64,000 bases of DNA from Xanthostigma xanthostigma (Eukaryota > Arthropoda > Insecta > Raphidioptera > Raphidiidae). The stretch covers positions 1,116,001 through 1,180,000 of the forward strand of contig OY754465.1 in NCBI GenBank assembly GCA_963575645.1, given 5' to 3'. A program made the position numbers and the translations under genes. Under the pieces are notes generated by a model. The model saw only the letters and a list, made by a program, of their open reading frames with translations, had not been told where the DNA came from and did no database searches. Of the stretch, positions 58,701-64,000 are shown piece by piece (within the stretch, counting starts at the first letter, position 1; the number at the start of each line of letters is the position of its first letter).

Positions 58701-61700
58701 TAAGAAACTTTAATGATTTAATTTTCTTAACGGAATTGTGTTAGTTGTGCACTGCAGTTTAAAAATAAATTATAATAATTAAGTGAAACAAGTAAAAGAA
58801 TATGCACAGAGCCGGATTAAGAAGCGAAGGGGCTCGTAGGCGGGACCCTGGGGGGGGGGGGGGGCTATCTCCTACGTAAGGGGACGAAAATCAATTGAAA
58901 TAAGAATAGCATTTGAAAATGAACTTTTGAAATAATATGAAAAATTATTAATTTGTGACAACTCTAAATTCTGTTTGTTTTGAAAGCGTGCTGGATAAAC
59001 AGGATTTGGCCACAAATTGATTTTTTCTTGATTTTATATTATTTATTTTATTAAATTATGTAGATAAATAATTAAAGTACGTTTAATTTTGATAATAATT
59101 ATATTTTGAAAATTAAACAATGCTGTTTTAATAAAGTATTGTATATAGTATGTACAAAATCAAATTATAAAATTTTAACTCGATGTTCACACTCTGTCTT
59201 CGCTTTTGAATTTAAATGGATTTAGATTTTAAAAAAATAGTTTAATCGCGTCTTTTATTAATTTCTAAATATGAAAATTATTATTTATTTTCGTAAAAGT
59301 TTCTTGCATTGATGGCTTGGATCTTAACAATTTTACTTTTGAAAATTAATTTTTATTTATTTAATTTTAAACGTGATCGTTGAATGCGAAGGCAGAACTG
59401 TGAATTTTTATTTTTTGAAAAAGCAAAGATTAATTATAATTTTTGTAGCAATGCCAGTTTATTATGCAATGCCTATATATTATGTAAAATATCAAATTAA
59501 AGAAACAGAAAAAAATGTATAGTACTCCTAATATAAGCTGGCGTTGTTAGAAATTTATTTATGCTATGCCTGTAACTTGCAACATAAACACGATGTACCT
59601 TCACATTTTCTCAAATAGCATAACATAAATGAGAAAATTACAAAATGAAAATATTCTGTCACCTTCTGGAGATCTTAAAAGAAATTATGACGAAGAATTT
59701 TGAACAAAAAATTGACAATCTTGTAGCTTTCATGTTTGTATGATATGAATTTTTTTTCTAATCCAAAAAAAAAATCATTTTCATTTTTTTTTTATTCAAT
59801 TTCATTTTTTTTTTATTCATTTTTATTTTTTTCTCAATTTTTTCACTTTGGTGGGGCCCTAAGATTTGGGGGGCCTATAGGCGCCGCCTATAACGCCTAC
59901 ACAGTAAATCCGGCTCTGAATATGCATTTCCTTCATTTCGTTTTACTGATTTTAAAAAGAAAATACCTATACCTCAAATCTGTTATGATGAAGTCATTTT
60001 TACGAATATACTAACAGAATTCTTCAATAAATAAAATTATCGACCAATTTTTCAGACAAATATATTAACAAAAAATAAAAATTAATACATTGACGTTTCG
60101 GTTCGGATTTGGATCTTCTTCAGAAATATGTAATCTAAAAAATATAAAAAAGAATTAGTTTCTACTTATTTTACAATAGAATTAAAATTGAATTTCTTAA
60201 ATAATTTTTGAAAATTAAGAAAAATTAATAACAAAAAATTGGTCGATAATTTTATTTATTGAAGAATTCTAATCAGACGTTAATCAAAGATTTGAATACT
60301 ATAACAGAATAGTATTACATATTTATAGCACAAAGGTAATTAATAATAGTTACTTTTGTTATTAGAATGAATACTTTGATACTGCGACAATCTAGAGCGT
60401 TTTAAAACAGACACGCAGAACTTTTGTTACTTTTGACACAATAATAATAATTGTAAAGTTAGAAAGTAATTGTTTGTCTGGCTTGTCAACGATGTCACAA
60501 TTCTATTTGTGACAAATAAGTGCGCTTTCAAAAATCATTTTGGAAAGCTACTCATAAAATGTGAAATATTAACTTTTTTTATTTAGGTAATATACAGGAT
60601 GATTTTAAGATGCTTCTTTTTTTTTAAACAGCGTGTAGAAATCAAATAGACGACCAAATATTTCAAGGGACTTTTTTATCAAAACTCAAAAATAAAAGAG
60701 AAACATACCTCCAAAGTTTTAATTAAATTTTGAGGTCATTTATGGCGTTATGTTATATCACTATGGCGTTATGTTATGTCACTATGGAGATATGTTATGT
60801 CATTATCAAGTATTTAGAGAAATTGTTCGAAGTTGTCCCCGTTTTGTTGCGTGTTTCGTAGCTATGCTTCTGTATATGCTTGTAGTAGCAATAAGGACCT
60901 TCCGCGAATTATTTGGGATGCATTTTCGATTCGTGCTATCATTTCTTCGCGTGTGTTAATCGGATTTTTGAATTAATTAAATATAATTTTAAAAAAGGTA
61001 ATTAATTTTTGAAAGGCTGTTTCTCTCTTATTTTTGAGATTTGATAAAAAAACTACTTAATTTTTTTTTGAGGCTTCGGCAGCAAAGGCCATTAGCTCCA
61101 GGTTTAAAATATTTGTTCGTCTATTTGATTACTACACGCTGTTAAAAAAGAAGAATCAACTTAAAAATCACTTTGTTTAAACCACAAATTGCTTAGTTTT
61201 AATGGAATGAAGATTCATTTCTAACTGCCAAAAATGTTTGCAGCATACATCGAACGGGGTGACTACAACGTTTTTACAGTCGATTGGCAGCCACTGACTG
61301 TGTTCCCGTGCTACTTGTCAGCTTTGTCCAACACCCGATTGGTCGGCCAATGTGCCGCCATGCTCTATTCTTTCTTAACGCGTCACGGCGCCAGATCAAA
61401 GAAGACGCATTGCGTCGGTCACAGTCTGGGAGCACACATATGCGGCATGATAAGCTCACATCTCGACAAACCTCAGTATAAAATCATAGGCAAGTAGCCC
61501 CCCACATTATTTCTTTTTGTTACCAAACAATATTAGACGGAGAGCTGGCTACGGAGAAAATGGGTGACTCGGTGCAAAGCTGATTTGCAGAATAATAGGA
61601 GATAGTACAAGTAAGTAGGGAAAAAATTGCCAGAAGGCTAGGCGGAAGATAAAGAGCCGCCAGAAGGCGCTAATGTTGCGAAAAATCAGTGCACTTCTGG

Positions 61701-62643
61701 CAATTTCTATACTTATTCTGTAATTCAAAACTAGATTATATATTATATATATTATACATTATATTATAGTTATAAGGGCATACTGAAAATTCAAACATGA
61801 TATAATAATATTACATTCGACAAATATTCAAAATTATTAATGACATTTTGATAGAAATAAAATTAATCGTCATATATTTTTATTAAATTAAATAAATTAA
61901 TAAAATTACGTTGTTATAACAACGTAATTTTATTAATTTTATCAAAATGTCATTAATAATTTTGAATATTTGTCGAATGTAATTATTATATCATGTTTCT
62001 GGCAATTTTTTCCCTACTTACTTATACTATCTCCTATTATTCTGCAAATTTTCAGCTCTGCACCGAGTCACCCATTTTCTCCGTAGCCAGCTCTTAGCCA
62101 TATTAATAGGCTGTGTGTACGAAGCCTATTAGCGCCGCTAGTGAGTAATAGAGAAAAAATTGAACTCATTTTTTATGGAAATCGCGACATGTTTCTACGG
62201 TGATAATTCAAAAACTTTAGTTGGCCATGATGTGTCAAAAAAAAAAATGTAATAAGGAAAACTGATGTTAATTTGTTTACACTGACAGCGGAACGTCAAA
62301 TTAGGGCGCCAATGGTTTTTATTTTACTTAAAACTAGTAGTCAAGCAAGGAATCTAGCGGCAAATCTAGCCTCGTGTGCAGCGGCCTCATATACAAACTG
62401 ACTTGGCCTTTTCCAAGGTCAATTAAACTTTACCCTTAAATATTTTAATAGGTCTAGATCCGGCACAGCCGTTGGTCGACCAGTATGCATCACGGGAGTT
62501 TCGATTGACTCGGGACGATGCTCTACATGTCCAGATAATTCACACGAATGCGGGCTTCCTCGGCGAAACGGATGTCGTCGGACACGTGGATTTTTGTGTG
62601 AATGGCGGCCGTCTACAGCCCGGGTGCAAGGGACACAGATTAC
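49737..62643 (+). CDS. secreted pancreatic-type lipase, 5 exons seen, 3' end missing
   Basis: Exons 49737-49800, 55451-55556, 56921-57069, 61244-61489 and 62452-62643, linked in phases 1-2-1-1, give 252 residues and one base. Exon 1 is a signal peptide (LNQVITCFLLCIFFTG). Exon 2 holds SSFCPDNDIKFFLYT, typical of the family N-terminus; exon 3 has VIIIHGFNGTES, the oxyanion-side HGF motif; exon 4 has DYNVFTVDW and the nucleophile elbow GHSLGAH (Ser about 167); exon 5 opens with LDPA (Asp about 191) and continues to FCVNGGRLQPGC. The catalytic histidine, usually in a C-S-H context, has not been reached, so at least one more exon follows beyond 62643, probably outside the window. The family hydrolyses triglycerides or phospholipids; substrate cannot be told from here. 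Intron 4 uses a GC donor (ATAG/gcaagt). The end of exon 5 (AGATTAC/gttagt) is tentative: without splicing the frame stops one codon later. Confidence 0.85.
50167..50421 (-). other. isolated open frame of unknown nature in lipase intron 1
   Basis: Eighty-four codons with a mixed, protein-like composition (FFKGVCLEKIAKIEF) but no family I recognise. An inverted CAAACGTCTGTAT motif lies beside it (50080-50190), which suggests a repeat rather than a gene. Confidence 0.2.
50868..51433 (+). mobile_element. Tc1/mariner-like element, copy 2
   Basis: It has the same ends as 26178-26779. On the minus strand a frame reads RVEPKDIGSL and VIPVRQFLNEMFPNRWSC before running into AT-rich sequence. Catalytic residues are absent. 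Confidence 0.75.
51636..52241. mobile_element. hAT MITE, 606 bp, TSD TACGTTAA
   Basis: TAGTGATGTGTC is mirrored by GACACATCACTA, with TACGTTAA at 51628-51635 and 52242-52249. The subterminal regions repeat GAGCGAC, GAACGACTCGCTC and GGAGCGAC. Confidence 0.95.
52773..53280. mobile_element. pogo-like MITE
   Basis: CAGTGTAAACTCTTTATAAC at the left is mirrored by GTTATAAAGAGTTTACACT at the right, between TA dinucleotides. CTATAACG motifs are repeated inside. The last terminal base is mutated. No transposase is present. Confidence 0.85.
53495..54073 (-). mobile_element. Tc1/mariner-like element, copy 3
   Basis: Reverse-oriented copy of the 50868 element. On the plus strand it encodes IRVEPKDIGSLICQRAYVIP and VRQFLNEMFPNRWSC. 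Confidence 0.75.
54440..55430. mobile_element. element built of inverted GGTCAGCA / TGCTGACC motif arrays
   Basis: The left 250 bases repeat GGTTAGCA- or GGTCAGCA-like octamers every 15-30 bases; the right 280 bases carry the same motif in the opposite orientation (TTGCTGACC, TTTGCTAACC, TGGCTGACC). The boundaries are approximate. The class is not recognised. Confidence 0.6.
54745..54930. repeat. 77-bp tandem repeat, about 2.5 copies
   Basis: Units contain GGTCGTGTCGAAGCGATGGC and TCTTTAAAAAACAATTA and lie in the middle of the motif-array element. Confidence 0.75.
56278..56340 (+). mobile_element. hAT repeat left end (CAGGGGTGGCAAACC type)
   Basis: CAGGGGTGGCAAACCTATGG is a standard hAT terminus. 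No matching right end was found before lipase exon 3. Confidence 0.4.
57075..57715 (-). mobile_element. dispersed ACGTGATAACGT repeat, copy 5, beginning beside a splice site
   Basis: It starts with TTGGTTGTCTGTAAAGTCGG only about six bases after the end of lipase exon 3, and ends at 57715 with the GTTATCACGTCAAAA block. The middle differs from the other copies. Confidence 0.75.
58481..58617. mobile_element. hairpin MITE, GTTCCAAGCAGCC family, diverged copy
   Basis: AGCAAACGGACACGAAAC is mirrored by GTTTCGTGTTCGTTTGCT, with GGCTTGCTTGGAAC at the right. The outer left end is lost. Confidence 0.7.
58807..59918. mobile_element. hAT element, 1112 bp, TSD AATATGCA
   Basis: CAGAGCCGGATTAAG is mirrored by AAATCCGGCTCTG, with AATATGCA at 58799-58806 and 59919-59926. 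G-rich runs lie at the left and GGGGCCCTAAGATTTGGGGG at the right. No transposase frame is intact. Confidence 0.95.
60018..60300 (+). mobile_element. short retroelement-like repeat with inverted ends
   Basis: ATAAATAAAATTATCGACCA at the left is mirrored by TGGTCGATAATTTTATTTAT at the right. GACGTTTCGGTTCGGATTTG and GGATCTTCTTCAGAA resemble the end region of Penelope-type or other retroelements. It ends AATCAGACGTTAATCAAAGA, as at 32330 and 45150. Confidence 0.55.
60598..61172 (-). mobile_element. inverted-repeat element with decayed transposase tail
   Basis: TTTAAACAGCGTGTAGAAATCA-type ends are mirrored near 61120-61160. On the minus strand, NTREEMIARIENASQIIRGR followed by RNTQQNGDNFEQFL resembles the last residues of DDE transposases that end in NGGHFEHLL. 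It is interrupted by stops. A 21-bp unit with GGCGTTATGTTAT is repeated three times. Confidence 0.55.
61539..62095. mobile_element. 557-bp fold-back element in lipase intron 4
   Basis: AGAGCTGGCTACGGAGAAAA at the left pairs with TTTTCTCCGTAGCCAGCTCT at the right; the arms continue through GGTGACTCGGTGC and AATAATAGGAGATAGT to a partly palindromic loop. Confidence 0.9.
62108..62390. mobile_element. MITE related to the WRN intron 2 element
   Basis: The right end GCCTCGTGTGCAGCGGCCTC matches that at 28410-28432, and the left end AGGCTGTGTGTACGAAGCC is its diverged mirror. It ends 62 bases before lipase exon 5. Confidence 0.6.
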
Positions 62644-62816
62644 GTTAGTAGCTACTATTTGAGCACTGTCCACCTCTTTTTATTAAGTATCGAATAATGA
62701 CTCTCTCAGTCTTGTACATTTATCATTGCTTAGTTTATGTCAAAAAAGAGCAAAATCTGTTTGAAACTAACTCAGAATTACATGATTATGATACACGGCA
62801 TAAAAAATCCCTTATA

Positions 62817-63624
62817 GTCCAAGAGGCGGCTGTAGAAAATGTGTCGTCATAAGGTGGACGAACGAAAAAATTAGAGATGATAGTTAAGACCATAATTAAG
62901 AAAGATCGCTAAGGTTGCCTGCGAAAATCCTGCCGAAACAATGTTTTTTTAATTTGTTTATCAGTTAATAGACCAGTGAAGTTAGCTTTTGACAAGGACA
63001 AAATTAATAACAGAAAACAAATGATGAGGAAGGGAAGAAACTGGCGTAGAAATACAGAAACCAAAAATTCAAATGAGTAAAAGGCCGGAGGGCTGTGGGG
63101 GGTGCATTTTAGGGGTCAAACGCGTTTTTTCATTATTTCCGGCGAAAGTTGACCTCCAATCGAAAAATGTTGTATGGCAATGTTATATGTATTAAAAGGA
63201 TCTACAACTTTTATGAATATAACTTTTTCACATAACCTTAAAGATTCAAAGAAATATTGAAAAAACCGTATTTTAAGTTTTTAATTTTTTTCTCCCGAAA
63301 TAACGAAAAACCGCGTTTGACCCCTAAAATGCACCCCCCACAGCCCTCCGGCCTTTTACGCATTTGAATTTTTGGTTTCTGTATTTCTTACGGCAGTTTC
63401 TTCCCTTCCTCATCATTCGTTTTCTGTTATTAATTTTGTCCTTGTCAAAAGCTAACTTCACTGGTCTATTAACTAATAAACAAATTAAAAAAACATTGTT
63501 TCGGCAGGATTTTCGCAGGCAACCTTAGGATCTTTCTTAATTATGATCTTAACTATCATCTCTAATTTTTTCGTTCGTCCACCTTATGACGACACATTTT
63601 CTGCAGCCGTCTCTTGGACTATTA
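62817..63624. mobile_element. 800-bp fold-back element after the last lipase exon
   Basis: GTCCAAGAGGCGGCTGTAGA at the left pairs with TGCAGCCGTCTCTTGGAC at the right. The arms of about 310 bp include GCCGGAGGGCTGTGGGGGGT near the centre. Confidence 0.9.
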
Positions 63625-63790
63625 CGTTGCCGCTACATAGACTAGCCACTATTCAAAAAAGTTTCACTTATGTGTCTCTCAAACTGTACAATAAATTGCC
63701 TAATTATATCAAAATGCTGAAACTGGAAACTTTTAAAAAATCACTGAGGAGCCTTCTAACCAAAAACTGTTTTTACACTGTAGATTAATT
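63625..63790 (+). pseudogene. C-terminal remnant of a LINE reverse transcriptase
   Basis: LPLHRLATIQKSFTYVSLKL, YNKLPNYIKMLKLETFKKSL and NCFYTVD follow the pattern that closes many insect non-LTR polyproteins (SF...KLYN.LP...FK..L...FY.LDEF). Upstream the frame runs into the fold-back arm, so only the tail survives. Confidence 0.55.
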
Positions 63791-64000
63791 TTTGAATTAT
63801 GAATTTTAATGTGTAAATTTGACGTCACATATGAAGGGTACACGAGAAGAAGGCGGATTGTCAGTAAAAATTTGAAATTAATTTTTTTATGCCATCTTGT
63901 AGCCAAAAGTCGTAACTTTCTGTTGGTGTATTCATTTTAGACAAGAATACACTAGGTCAAAAGTTATAAGCGTTGAAAGAAATGCATCAGCAAGTAAAGA

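Noticed and set aside
59736..60014. 92-codon frame rich in Phe and Ser
   Set aside because: Poly-T translation at the right end of a hAT element.

Overview
This is a window of an insect nuclear genome: AT-rich, intron-containing, and packed with short DNA transposons, Helitron-like elements and tRNA-derived repeats. I cannot fix the order from sequence alone; the Helitron-like family and the short repeats resemble those seen in moths, butterflies and sap-sucking bugs. No bacterial, organellar or viral gene is evident.

Five protein-coding genes can be modelled exon by exon, and all four spliced models keep frame across every junction. (1) 15835-17303, plus strand: a two-exon LYR-motif microprotein of 68 codons whose stop lies one base before the start of a 139-codon mitochondrial ribosome-rescue factor (MTRFR/C12orf65 type, GGQ motif). 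This looks like a bicistronic mitochondrial translation locus and is the most interesting object here. (2) 28869-17828, minus strand: an 11-exon, 992-residue WRN-type RecQ helicase with helicase, zinc, RQC, HRDC and C-terminal helix-turn-helix regions but no exonuclease domain. (3) 29969-38542, plus strand: a 7-exon, 429-residue alpha/epsilon-sarcoglycan with signal peptide, one membrane span and a C-terminal PPPY motif. (4) 49737 to beyond 62643, plus strand: at least five exons of a secreted pancreatic-type lipase, running past the last recognised exon and probably out of the window.

Layout: 1-15.8 kb is gene-poor and full of transposon-derived repeats; 15.8-17.3 kb is the LYR/MTRFR pair; 17.8-28.9 kb is WRN, tail-to-tail with MTRFR; 28.9-30.0 kb is the head-to-head interval between WRN and sarcoglycan; 30.0-38.5 kb is sarcoglycan; 38.5-49.7 kb is intergenic, with two Helitron-like pieces, several hAT MITEs and a hAT element swollen by a 16-bp minisatellite; 49.7-64 kb is the lipase gene, whose long introns hold further elements.

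The repeats are unusually readable. Eight elements have hAT-like ends and exact 8-bp target duplications, and two more have 7 of 8 matches. There are also a pogo-like element (TA), a Harbinger fragment (TAA), TTAA-flanked inverted twins, Tc1/mariner-like elements, at least four nested insertions, and many near-perfect 140-1150 bp hairpins, most of them inside transcribed introns.
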